Part shown: piece after piece, positions 1-7,824 of the stretch
Numbering within the stretch: position 1 is the first letter of the stretch
Layout of the letters: each line of letters starts with the position of its first letter
Source of the DNA: UBA4744 sp963717135
GTDB lineage: Bacteria; Actinomycetota; Acidimicrobiia; Spongiisociales; UBA4744
DNA: 64,000 nt
Assembly: GCA_963717135.1 (NCBI GenBank)
Contig: CAVQVN010000004.1
Location: forward strand, 124,001-188,000
Reading direction: 5' to 3'
Made by a program: the position numbers and the translations under genes
The notes under the pieces: generated by a model
What the model was told of the DNA's origin: nothing
Database searches by the model: none
Seen by the model: the letters and a program-made list of their open reading frames with translations, nothing else

Positions 1-275
1 GAGGAAGACGACGGCTGACCAGCAGGTCCGCTCGGGCAGCGACGCACTCGGAACGGAGATCGCCGTGGACGCGCGTTGGCGATCCATCTCCCAGGAGATC
101 CGCGAGTTCCGCGCATCCTCTTCCACGCGTCCACACCACTCGAAACGGAGGAGCCGTCTGGCTTTCGCTGTCGGCCGCTGCGGCCATACGCATTTACCTC
201 TGCGCCGTCGGAAACGCCCTGCTTCACCATACCCTTGACTTGGGAATCTGGCCGAACAGTCGTAGATTTCCCGTC
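1..275. other. Leader of the pnt operon; possible end of an upstream gene
   Basis: No complete gene is visible. Bases 1-18 read E-E-D-D-G-stop in frame 1 and could be the 3' end of a gene outside the window, but six codons cannot prove it. A TTGACT hexamer at 235-240 could be a -35 element for pntA, but no good -10 follows at 16-18 nt, so no promoter is claimed. A 93-codon open frame starting at 76 overlaps pntA and has no recognisable domain; I treat it as chance. Confidence 0.3.
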
Positions 276-1412
276 ATGCAAATCGGCGTTCCAAACCAAA
301 CCACGGCCACCGAGCGGCGAGTGGCCATCACTCCCGACGTCGCGGCCCGGCTGGTGAAGCAAGGATTTTCGGTCGTTGTCGAGTCCGGTGCCGGCATTGC
401 CGCCGGCTTCCCCGACAGTCATTTCGAGGAGGCAGGGGCAATGATCGCCGACGCAGCATCCGCCTGGGGAGCTGAATTGGTGGTCTGCCTTTCGGCCCCA
501 ACCGACCATCAAGCAGAACTCTTGCGTCGCGGCGGTATCTTGCTCGGTCTTCTAGAACCGCTCGACCAGCCCAAGAGAGCCGAGGTCTGGGCTTCCGCCG
601 GAGTGACGGCGATGGCCTTCGAGACACTCCCGCGTACGACCCGCGCCCAGCCGATGGACGTCCTGTCCTCGCAGGCGACCGCCGCCGGTTATCAAGCGGT
701 GTTGGTTGCTGCGGTGACCCACGGCAAATTCTTTCCGATGCTCACCACCGCGGCCGGGACCATCCGGCCTACCAAGGCATTGGTGCTGGGAGCCGGAGTG
801 GCCGGATTGCAGGCAATTGCCACCGCCAAGCGCCTGGGAGCGATCGTGTCCGCCTACGACGTGCGGGCGGCTGCGGCCGAACAGGTGGAGAGCCTGGGTG
901 CCCGCTTCGTTCATCTCGAAATCGAACAGCAAGACGAGACCAAGACCGGCGGATACGCACGAGAACTGGAAGCGGACGCCCAGCAGCGACTGCTCCTTCA
1001 ACTGGGGGAGCACGTGGCTCGCCACGACGTCATCATCTCAACGGCAGCCATCCCGGGCCGCCGGGCACCGCTGCTGATCACCAGGGAAATGGTCGAGCAA
1101 ATGGCGCCCGGTTCGGTAATCATCGATCTGGCTGCTTCGACAGGTGGCAACTGCGAGCTGAGCAGGGCCGATGAAGAGGTCAATCACAACGGCGTGATGA
1201 TCCTAGCCCCCACCAACCTGGTCTCCGGGGTCGCCACCCATGCCAGTCAGATGTACGCGAGGAACGCCGCGTCGGTACTCATCCACCTCCTCCAGGAGGA
1301 GGGCATCGTCCTCGATTTCGAAGATGAGATCACCGCCGGATTGTGTATCACACACGAAGGTCGCGTCGTGAACGAAAAGGTCAAATCGATGCTGGAAGGA
1401 GGATCGGACTGA
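276..1412 (+). CDS. pntA: NAD(P) transhydrogenase subunit alpha, part 1
   Basis: This is the soluble NAD(H)-binding domain (dI) of proton-translocating transhydrogenase, which passes hydride between NADH and NADP+ using the proton gradient. The 378-residue protein begins with the family pattern around GVPNQT..ERRVAITPD and has a Rossmann nucleotide-binding loop, GAGVAGLQA, near residue 171. I choose the ATG at 276 because the alanine-dehydrogenase/PntA-like N-terminus starts there; an in-frame ATG at 240 would add 12 unrelated residues. The stop overlaps the start of the next gene, so this is the first gene of a three-gene operon. The split alpha subunit is known in Rhodospirillum and mycobacteria. 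Confidence 0.95.
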   Translation: MQIGVPNQTTATERRVAITPDVAARLVKQGFSVVVESGAGIAAGFPDSHFEEAGAMIADAASAWGAELVVCLSAPTDHQAELLRRGGILLGLLEPLDQPKRAEVWASAGVTAMAFETLPRTTRAQPMDVLSSQATAAGYQAVLVAAVTHGKFFPMLTTAAGTIRPTKALVLGAGVAGLQAIATAKRLGAIVSAYDVRAAAAEQVESLGARFVHLEIEQQDETKTGGYARELEADAQQRLLLQLGEHVARHDVIISTAAIPGRRAPLLITREMVEQMAPGSVIIDLAASTGGNCELSRADEEVNHNGVMILAPTNLVSGVATHASQMYARNAASVLIHLLQEEGIVLDFEDEITAGLCITHEGRVVNEKVKSMLEGGSD

Positions 1413-1702
1413 TGGCTGATCTTGTCATTCCCATCACCGTGTTTGTCCTGGCGGCGTTCGTGGGCTTCGAGGTCATCACCAAAGTGCCACCGCAGCTTCA
1501 CACTCCACTCATGTCGGGTTCAAACGCCATCTCGGGTGTCACGATCATCGGAGCGCTTGTGGTGGCGGAGCGGGGAGACACCACGGCGGCGGCCATCCTC
1601 GGGTTCCTGGCCGTCGCTTTCGCCACCATCAATGTGGTGGGCGGTTTCCTGGTGACCGATCGCATGCTCGAGATGTTCCATCACAAGCGGGACAAGTCAT
1701 GA
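1412..1702 (+). CDS. pntAb: NAD(P) transhydrogenase subunit alpha, part 2 (membrane)
   Basis: A 96-residue membrane protein that supplies transmembrane helices of domain II of transhydrogenase. Hydrophobic segments start near residues 4, 44 and 64, and the conserved PLMSGSNAISG stretch sits near residue 32, as in PntAb proteins. The ATG overlaps the TGA of the first subunit gene by one base, so translation is probably coupled. An upstream in-frame start at 1343 would lie inside the previous gene and adds a charged, non-homologous extension, so it is rejected. Confidence 0.95.
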   Translation: MADLVIPITVFVLAAFVGFEVITKVPPQLHTPLMSGSNAISGVTIIGALVVAERGDTTAAAILGFLAVAFATINVVGGFLVTDRMLEMFHHKRDKS

Positions 1703-3072
1703 ACGTCACGCTTGCGAGCTTTCTCTATCTGATCGCCGCAGTGGCCTTCATCATCGGCCTCAAGCGCCTTCAATCTCCGGTCACAGCCCGGCGGGGAAAC
1801 CAACTGGCCGCTTTCGGCATGCTGCTGGCCATCGTCGTCACGTTGCTCGCCGCGGAAATCGTCAACCCGTGGATCGTGGTGGCCGGCCTGGTGGTCGGCG
1901 GTGCGGTGGGCGGATTCCTGGCCCAAAAGGTCGAGATGACTGCCATGCCACAACTGGTGGCAGCCTTCAACGGGTTTGGGGGCGGTGCCTCGGCCCTGGT
2001 AGCCGCCGCCGAGTTCCTCAAACCGGAAGCCCTCCCCCTCCGAACCGATATCACCATCGTGCTTTCAACCGTTATCGGCGCGGTGACCCTATCCGGTTCT
2101 TTCGTTGCGTTCGGCAAACTGCAGGGCTTGATCTCCGGGCAACCGGTCGGGTACCCGGGTCAGAGATTCGGAGATGGATTGCTGGCCGCGATCATCATCG
2201 GCTTGAGCGTGATGGTCGTGGTAGGCGGAAATGTTCTCGTCTTCTGGTTGCTGGTGGTAGCGGCACTGATCCTCGGCATCGTCCGGGTCCTGCCCATCGG
2301 TGGGGCCGACATGCCGGTCGTCATCTCATTCCTGAACGCCTTTTCCGGTTTAGCCGCCTCGATGGCCGGATTCGTTATCGAGTCGAACGCGCTGATCATC
2401 AGCGGCGCCCTCGTCGGGGCTTCGGGTTTGATCCTCACCAACATCATGGTCAAAGCCATGAACCGGTCACTCGGCAATGTGCTGTTCGGTGCTTTCGGGG
2501 CGGCCGCCATGGAGGGCGGGCCCGGATTGATCGGCGATAAGCCCGTCCGTTCGGCGACCGCCGACGATGTCGCGGTGACCCTGGCCTATGCAGGATCGGT
2601 GATCGTGGTGCCCGGTTACGGCCTGGCCGTGGCCCAGGCGCAGCACAACCTCAAAGAACTGGCCAACCTCCTCGAAGAGCGGGGCGTCGACGTGCGCTAC
2701 GCGATCCACCCGGTGGCGGGTCGCATGCCGGGTCACATGAACGTGCTGCTGGCTGAGGCGGACGTTGAATACGACCATCTCTACGACCTCGATCAGATCC
2801 AGGATGAATTCCCTCGCACCGATGTGGCTTTGATCGTCGGCGCCAACGATGTGGTCAATCCCGGCGCCCGGGACGACGAGACCAGCCCGATCTACGGGAT
2901 GCCGATCCTCGATGTGGACAAGGCAACCACCTGCATCGTGATCAAGAGAAGTCTCTCCCCCGGCTTCGCCGGTATCGACAATCCGTTGTTCTACATGGAC
3001 AACACGCTGATGTTCTTCGCCGACGCCAAGCGGGCCATGACCGATCTGGTGGCAGCCGTCAAAGAAGCTTGA
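1699..3072 (+). CDS. pntB: NAD(P) transhydrogenase subunit beta
   Basis: The 457-residue beta subunit carries the remaining membrane helices (about residues 1-270) and the NADP(H)-binding domain III at the C-terminus. The hydrophobic first half is followed by the GYGLAVAQAQ loop near residue 307, then YAIHPVAGRMPGHMNVLLAEA and the GANDVVNP motif, all typical of domain III. The ATG lies within the last codons of pntAb (ATGA overlap). With the two upstream genes it makes the complete enzyme, supplying NADPH from NADH at the expense of the proton gradient. Confidence 0.96.
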   Translation: MNVTLASFLYLIAAVAFIIGLKRLQSPVTARRGNQLAAFGMLLAIVVTLLAAEIVNPWIVVAGLVVGGAVGGFLAQKVEMTAMPQLVAAFNGFGGGASALVAAAEFLKPEALPLRTDITIVLSTVIGAVTLSGSFVAFGKLQGLISGQPVGYPGQRFGDGLLAAIIIGLSVMVVVGGNVLVFWLLVVAALILGIVRVLPIGGADMPVVISFLNAFSGLAASMAGFVIESNALIISGALVGASGLILTNIMVKAMNRSLGNVLFGAFGAAAMEGGPGLIGDKPVRSATADDVAVTLAYAGSVIVVPGYGLAVAQAQHNLKELANLLEERGVDVRYAIHPVAGRMPGHMNVLLAEADVEYDHLYDLDQIQDEFPRTDVALIVGANDVVNPGARDDETSPIYGMPILDVDKATTCIVIKRSLSPGFAGIDNPLFYMDNTLMFFADAKRAMTDLVAAVKEA

Positions 3073-3305
3073 GGTCTGGTGGTCTGTCGTTGAAATGGTC
3101 CCGCCGGGTCGGCGAGCCATTCGGCGTTCCCGGCCAGGACACAAGACGAAAGCCCACCCGATGCGGTGCGTCGAGGACGAGGCGTGCCGCCAACGGCACT
3201 TTGCGGTTTCAGTAATAACTGACGACGGACCGGCAAGGCCCGGTGCGCCACCGCCGGGGGCGGCGGTCGCCACCGAGACCGCGCAGCCATCTCTGCAACG
3301 GGCCG

Positions 3306-3665
3306 CTAGGAACCAACGCGGCGCAAGACTCGCGTGATGCCGACAATCAGGGCAACGGCGAGCACCCCGGTGCTCAGCAACAGCGCCGCCAGCCCGGTCA
3401 GCGAGAAGACCGACGCATTCACAGCTACCAGTGTCGCCAGGCCTCCGAAGATGAGCGGACGGGGCCAGCCGGAAGCGCCCTGCAACCGGTCGATTCGGGT
3501 GAGGGAAGTCCAGATCAAGATTGCCACCGTCATCAACACAAAGAAGGTTTGAACGGCTGCCAGGCTCCCCCAAAAAGTGAGGGCCACGGCCAGGACCACC
3601 GTCCCGGCGCCCAGACCGACATCACGAATAGCCTGGTAGGCGCGCTGGCGACCGGACATGGCCAA
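3306..3665 (-). CDS. Small hydrophobic membrane protein, unknown
   Basis: The frame encodes up to 119 residues; the likely start is the second methionine (MSGRQ, about 3659). It has about four hydrophobic segments (roughly residues 16-45, 67-84 and 88-110), separated by a short basic stretch, and a basic C-terminus. No family is recognised. It stands alone, convergent with pntB and divergent from the nitroreductase gene. The regular hydrophobic pattern and codon use favour a real gene over the overlapping plus-strand frames, which are low-complexity and Arg/Pro-rich. Confidence 0.6.
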   Translation of the reverse strand: MAMSGRQRAYQAIRDVGLGAGTVVLAVALTFWGSLAAVQTFFVLMTVAILIWTSLTRIDRLQGASGWPRPLIFGGLATLVAVNASVFSLTGLAALLLSTGVLAVALIVGITRVLRRVGS

Positions 3666-3666
3666 A

Positions 3667-3736
3667 AGTTATCAGTAATCAGTTGTCGGTGATCAGTCAT
3701 CCGCCAGACTGAAGACCGACTACCGACTACCAAGGA
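3667..3736. repeat. Heptamer array 1
   Basis: Ten consecutive 7-nt units can be laid out without a gap: AGTTATC, AGTAATC, AGTTGTC, GGTGATC, AGTCATC, CGCCAGA, CTGAAGA, CCGACTA, CCGACTA, CCAAGGA. The array lies between the divergent membrane-protein and nitroreductase genes and ends 7 nt before the latter's ATG at 3744. The units drift from AGTNATC to CCGACTA while keeping the 7-nt phase. Confidence 0.75.
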
Positions 3737-3743
3737 CTCGAAT

Positions 3744-4352
3744 ATGGACTTCCAGGAAGTTGTCCGCCGCCGCAGGATGGTCCGCAACTACACCGAGGAT
3801 CCGGTAGACCCGGCATCGATCGACCGTCTCATCAATGCAACTCGCCGGGCGCCCAGCGCCGGCTTCAGCCAGGGTCAGTATCTGGTTGTGGTCACTTCCC
3901 CGGAGACGCGCCGGGCCATCGCCGATCTGGCCGGAGAGTCGGAATACGTCGCCGCCGGGTTCGCACCATGGATCTCGAAGGCTCCCGTCCACTTCGTCAT
4001 CTGTACCAGCGAAGCCGACTACCACCGCCGATATCAAGAGCCGGACAAGGTCGACGCCGACGGCCGGGAGATCACCTGGTCCATCCCCTACTGGTGGGTC
4101 GATGCCGGGGCCTCACTGATGTTGCTGCTGCTGGCTGCGGTAGACGAAGGCCTGGCCGCCGGTCTCCTCGGCGTGCACTCGATCCCCGGATTGCGGCAGT
4201 TGTTGAATATTCCGGACGAAGTAATCCCGATCGGCGTGGTGACGGTGGGACACCCGGCACCCGACCGCAGATCCGGATCACTGCGGCGGGGCTGGAAACC
4301 CCAAACAGATGTGGTGCATCGCGAACACTGGGGCACCGGGAAGTCACCGTAA
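3744..4352 (+). CDS. Nitroreductase family protein
   Basis: A 202-residue FMN-dependent oxidoreductase of the nitroreductase fold. The N-terminus (DFQEVVRRRRMVRNY) carries the basic FMN-phosphate-binding motif, and APSAGFSQGQ near residue 37 matches the second FMN-contact region. GLAAGLLGVH near residue 138 and the IPIGVVTVGHP strand near residue 162 complete the fold. Natural substrates of such enzymes vary (quinones, nitro compounds, flavin-linked reductions) and cannot be read from sequence. It is followed 9 nt later by the thioesterase-like gene and may be co-transcribed. Confidence 0.9.
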   Translation: MDFQEVVRRRRMVRNYTEDPVDPASIDRLINATRRAPSAGFSQGQYLVVVTSPETRRAIADLAGESEYVAAGFAPWISKAPVHFVICTSEADYHRRYQEPDKVDADGREITWSIPYWWVDAGASLMLLLLAAVDEGLAAGLLGVHSIPGLRQLLNIPDEVIPIGVVTVGHPAPDRRSGSLRRGWKPQTDVVHREHWGTGKSP

Positions 4353-4361
4353 GATCGACCC

Positions 4362-5144
4362 GTGCCTGAAGAACTATTCATCCCCATCGGAGACGGCGAA
4401 TACCGGCCAACCGCGCTGACCCGCGGACCTTGGACCCCCGATGCTCAGCACGGGGGCCCGCCCGCTGCTTTGTTGGCCCGGGCCGTTGAGGAGGCCGAGC
4501 CGCGATCGATGTTCGTAGCCAGGTTCACGGTCGAGTTCCTTCGCCCGGTACCGGTGGTGCCGCTGACCGTCGCCAGTCGCGTCACCCGCCCGGGTCGCCG
4601 GGTTCAGCTGGTGGAGGCCACCCTGTCGGCCGGCGGGGAGCCGGTCGCCCGGGCGATGGTTCTGCGGATCCGGGTGCACGAGGGCATCGACCTGCCTTCC
4701 GGGGTTACCGGACCGACCGATACCCTGCCCCCACCTGAATCGGTCAACCGGGTCCGACTGGTTCCGGTCGACTGGACGAACTTCGGTGATGCCCTCGACA
4801 CCAGGCCGCTGGTCGGAGGTCTGACCGAACCCGGGCCGTCCGTTGCCTGGATCCGGCTTCAGGTGCCGGTCGTGGCAGATGAGGAACCTACTCCCCTGCA
4901 GCGAACCCTGGTCGCCGCCGACTGTGGGAACGGGATCTCCTCGGCCGTCGACATCCACCGCTATCTGTTCATCAATCCGGATCTCACCGTGTATCAGCAC
5001 CGGCCCGCTGCGGGAGAGTGGATTGGTCTCGATGCCCTGACGCGTCTCGAAAGACACGGTTCCGGCCTGGCCGAGGCCGCTCTGTTCGACGCGAACGGTC
5101 GTTTCGGTAGATCTCTCCAGAGCCTCTACGTCGACGAACGCTGA
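4362..5144 (+). CDS. Acyl-CoA thioesterase-like (double hotdog) protein
   Basis: The 260-residue protein resembles TesB-like thioesterase-family proteins: an N-terminal hotdog half with GPWTPDAQHGGPPAALLARAVE (residues about 22-43) and FTVEFLRPVPVVPLTV, then a second half with a conserved DCGNGISSAVD segment near residue 187 and a C-terminal G..W...D motif. The likely reaction is hydrolysis of acyl-CoA, but the substrate is unknown. The start is the GTG at 4362. It follows the nitroreductase gene closely and ends just before a long perfect inverted repeat. Confidence 0.8.
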   Translation: MPEELFIPIGDGEYRPTALTRGPWTPDAQHGGPPAALLARAVEEAEPRSMFVARFTVEFLRPVPVVPLTVASRVTRPGRRVQLVEATLSAGGEPVARAMVLRIRVHEGIDLPSGVTGPTDTLPPPESVNRVRLVPVDWTNFGDALDTRPLVGGLTEPGPSVAWIRLQVPVVADEEPTPLQRTLVAADCGNGISSAVDIHRYLFINPDLTVYQHRPAAGEWIGLDALTRLERHGSGLAEAALFDANGRFGRSLQSLYVDER

Positions 5145-5154
5145 CTTCTCCCAC

Positions 5155-5200
5155 TTTGGCGTCAAACATCCACCGATTCTGGTGTTGGTTTGACGCCAAA
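5155..5200. terminator. Long inverted repeat after the thioesterase gene
   Basis: TTTGGCGTCAAAC (5155-5167) and GTTTGACGCCAAA (5188-5200) form a perfect 13-bp stem. An inner CACC/GGTG stem (5171-5174 / 5181-5184) closes a six-base loop. It starts 10 nt after the thioesterase stop and ends 30 nt before the next start. There is no U-tract, so it may be a factor-assisted terminator, a processing site or a protein-binding palindrome. Confidence 0.6.
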
Positions 5201-5230
5201 ACCGGGAGGAAAGGGAAGTAGGGTCGGTTC

Positions 5231-6037
5231 GTGCACGAACCCATAACTTCTGTCACGAACTCTCGGGTCAAGCGACTGGTGAAGCTTCGCAACCGGCGAG
5301 AACGGGACAACTCCGGCGTCTTCCTCGTCGAGGGGTTCCGTGAGTTGAGACGGGCCGTCGACGCCGGGATCACGGTTCGCGAGATCTACTTCTGTCCCGG
5401 CTTGTTCCTGGGCAACAACGAAGCGGCCCTGGTCGAACGGGCGGCGGCCGGCGGCGCCGAGCCGATCGAACTGGGCCTCGAGGCGTTCCGCAAGGTGAGT
5501 TACCGGGATCGGCCCGAAGGATTGCTCGGACTGGCTGCCCAGTTCCCAACCAACCTCGAGGGGCTCCCGTCGTCGCCCAACCCGCTGATCCTGGTGGTCG
5601 AATCCATCGAAAAGCCCGGCAATCTCGGGACGATGCTGCGCACCGCCGACGCCGCCGGGGTCGACGCGGTGATGGTCTGTGAACCAACCACCGACCCGTT
5701 CAACCCAAATGTGGTTCGGGCATCCCTCGGATGCCTGTTCCTCGTGCCCCTGGCCATCTCCTCTACCCCGGAAGCCATCGGCTGGTTGCACGACCATGAC
5801 ATCGGAATCATGGCCGCCACCCCGTCCGCCGACCTTCTTCATTGGGAGGCCGATTTCCGAGGACCGTCGGCTATCGCCATTGGAAGCGAGCAATACGGGC
5901 TCACCGAAACCTGGTTGCAGGAAGCCGGACGGCGGATCCGAATACCGATGGCCGGACGGATAGACAGCCTCAACGCCGCCATGGCGGCCGGAGTAGTGCT
6001 CTTCGAGGCGGTCCGCCAGCGTTCCTCCTCCCGGTAG
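5231..6037 (+). CDS. SpoU/TrmH-family RNA 2'-O-methyltransferase
   Basis: The 268-residue protein has a substrate-binding N-terminal domain (ITSVTNSRVKRLVKLRNRRER) and a C-terminal SPOUT knot. The three SpoU motifs are clear: NPNVVRASLG near residue 159, AIGSEQYGLTETWL near residue 215, and IPMAGRIDSLNAAMAAGVVLFEA at the end. These bind S-adenosylmethionine and methylate a ribose of rRNA or tRNA; the target is not decidable (TsnR- or RlmB-like). The start is a GTG at 5231. Its 3' end is about 85 nt upstream of the SOS box of the next gene. Confidence 0.92.
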   Translation: MHEPITSVTNSRVKRLVKLRNRRERDNSGVFLVEGFRELRRAVDAGITVREIYFCPGLFLGNNEAALVERAAAGGAEPIELGLEAFRKVSYRDRPEGLLGLAAQFPTNLEGLPSSPNPLILVVESIEKPGNLGTMLRTADAAGVDAVMVCEPTTDPFNPNVVRASLGCLFLVPLAISSTPEAIGWLHDHDIGIMAATPSADLLHWEADFRGPSAIAIGSEQYGLTETWLQEAGRRIRIPMAGRIDSLNAAMAAGVVLFEAVRQRSSSR

Positions 6038-6122
6038 GGGTGACCGCGGGCTGCGGGAGCACCCCAGGCCGCCGAATCCTGGACCTGAAACCCGCCGGTC
6101 GCAGGCCGACCGATCCTTGACA

Positions 6123-6138
6123 TCGAACATATGTTCGC
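6123..6138 (+). promoter_or_regulatory. LexA (SOS) box
   Basis: The sequence TCGAAC-ATAT-GTTCGC contains the perfect 14-bp palindrome CGAACATATGTTCG (6124-6137). It fits the Gram-positive/actinobacterial LexA consensus CGAAC-N4-GTTCG. It lies 15 nt upstream of the GTG start of the exonuclease/GIY-YIG gene, where a bound repressor would block transcription. This predicts DNA-damage induction of that gene. Confidence 0.82.
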
Positions 6139-6153
6139 CCTAGTTTCGGGGCG

Positions 6154-7785
6154 GTGACAACCGCCATCCAGCAAACCTTCGACGACATGGGGGCACCTCT
6201 CTTCGAGGTCCCTTTTTGCGTTCTCGACCTGGAGACGACCGGCGGCTCCCCCACCGATTGCTCGATCACCGAGATCGGCGCGGTGAAGTATGTGGGCGGT
6301 CTCGAAGTGGGGTCGTTTCAGACGCTGATCAATCCGGGCTCACCGATCCCGCCTTTCATCACGATCCTCACCGGCATCACCCAATCGATGGTGATCGAGG
6401 CACCCCGGATCGAAGAGGTACTCCCGGCTTTCCTGGAATTCATTGGTGACTCCGTGATCGTCGGTCACAACGTTCGATTCGACCTGTCGTTTCTCAACGC
6501 CGATTCGCTTCGTCTGGGGTACGGTCGGCTCCCCAACCGGTCCGTCGACACTTACTCCCTCGCCCGACGATTGATCCCCGGCGAGGTTCGCAACCTGAAA
6601 CTGCAGTCCCTCGCCGGTTACTTCCGCTCTCCGACGGTTCCGACCCATCGTGCCCTCGAGGATGCTCGAGCCACCGCCTGGGTTCTGCACGGGTTGTTGG
6701 AGCGAGCGGGCACCCTGGGCGTCACCGCCCTCGAAGACCTCCTGCAGTTGCCGACCGCACGCGGTTCGGCCCACTACGGGAAGATCCGCATGGCGGACGC
6801 ACTTCCTCGCCGGCCGGGCGTCTACCTCTTCAAAGACCGCAACGGAGGCGTGTTCTACATCGGAAAGGCCAAAAACCTCCGGACCCGGGTTCGTAGCTAC
6901 TTCTACGGAGACAGCAGACGCACCGTCGCCAACATGCTGAAAGAACTCGACGCAGTCGAACATCGAGTCTGCGCCTCAGAGTTGGAGGCGGAGATCACGG
7001 AGATTCGCCTCATTCACGCCCATCGTCCCCGCTACAACCGGCGATCGAAACCCCCCAAGTCATCTCATTTCGTGAAGCTCACACGCGAGAAGTTCCCCAG
7101 ACTCTCGCTGGTCCGCACCTTGCGAGAGGACGGGCTCATCTACCTGGGGCCCTATCGGAGCCGGCGTAACGCCGAGCTGGTGTTGACGGCCTTGTGGGAT
7201 GCGGTTCCGATCAGACGCTGCACCGGCCGACCGGGTGCCCGCGGAAGCGAATGCGGGTTCGCTCAACTGGGCGTGGCCGCCTGTCCCTGCGATGGGTCAC
7301 TGACCGAAGACGAATATCAACCAATCGTCGATCGTCTCGTGGCCGGCATCGAGCACGACCCTCAATTGCTGCTGGATCCGCTCCAGCAGAAGATGACCGA
7401 GCTGGCATTCCAGCAGCGCTTCGAGGAAGCCGGTTGGGTCCGCGATCGCTACCGGGCGCTGGCTAGATCTCTCGACCATCGGCGCGCCTGGGAGTCTCTG
7501 AACCGGGCAGGGATGCTGTGGGCGGAAACCGCCGAAGGCGATGGAGCCGTCATCGAGCGAGGCCGCCTGACGTGCGCGTGGGCGGGGGGCCACCGGCCTG
7601 CTTTCTATCCGGCCGTCATCGACCTCGACGACGTATGGCCGCCCGTTCCTCCCTCCGTTCAGGAGGCCGAAGAGGCCCACCTGATCTGGCAGTGGTTGAC
7701 CCGGTCGGGGGCTGTATTGCTCGATTCGTCCCAACCGCTTCACATGCCGGCCATTCGGATCCCGGAGCTTCATCTAGTCGCTTGA
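6154..7785 (+). CDS. DnaQ-like exonuclease fused to a UvrC-type GIY-YIG nuclease
   Basis: Residues about 20-185 form a DEDDh 3'-5' exonuclease: LDLETTGG (Exo I), VGHNVRFDLSFL (Exo II) and HRALEDARAT (Exo III). Residues about 222-300 are a GIY-YIG domain, RPGVYLFKDRNGGVFYIGKAKNLRTRV, as in UvrC and Cho. The remaining part resembles the UvrC middle region, with a Cys-rich patch (RCTGRPGARGSECGFAQLGVAACPC is its core, near residues 353-375) and a UvrB-contact-like QQKMTELAFQQRFEEA segment. At 543 residues it lacks the UvrC C-terminal RNase H/HhH nuclease. Such fusions are known in actinobacteria. A LexA box just upstream argues for a role in DNA repair, analogous to the SOS-induced Cho of E. coli. 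Confidence 0.93.
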   Translation: MTTAIQQTFDDMGAPLFEVPFCVLDLETTGGSPTDCSITEIGAVKYVGGLEVGSFQTLINPGSPIPPFITILTGITQSMVIEAPRIEEVLPAFLEFIGDSVIVGHNVRFDLSFLNADSLRLGYGRLPNRSVDTYSLARRLIPGEVRNLKLQSLAGYFRSPTVPTHRALEDARATAWVLHGLLERAGTLGVTALEDLLQLPTARGSAHYGKIRMADALPRRPGVYLFKDRNGGVFYIGKAKNLRTRVRSYFYGDSRRTVANMLKELDAVEHRVCASELEAEITEIRLIHAHRPRYNRRSKPPKSSHFVKLTREKFPRLSLVRTLREDGLIYLGPYRSRRNAELVLTALWDAVPIRRCTGRPGARGSECGFAQLGVAACPCDGSLTEDEYQPIVDRLVAGIEHDPQLLLDPLQQKMTELAFQQRFEEAGWVRDRYRALARSLDHRRAWESLNRAGMLWAETAEGDGAVIERGRLTCAWAGGHRPAFYPAVIDLDDVWPPVPPSVQEAEEAHLIWQWLTRSGAVLLDSSQPLHMPAIRIPELHLVA

Positions 7786-7824
7786 CTGCGCCCACTGTCG
7801 GGGTTGCCCCTCTACCATGCGGAC

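Noticed and set aside
76..357. 93-codon open frame overlapping the pntA start
   Set aside because: It overlaps the first 82 bases of pntA, is Pro/Arg/Ser-rich and has no recognisable motif or ribosome-binding site.
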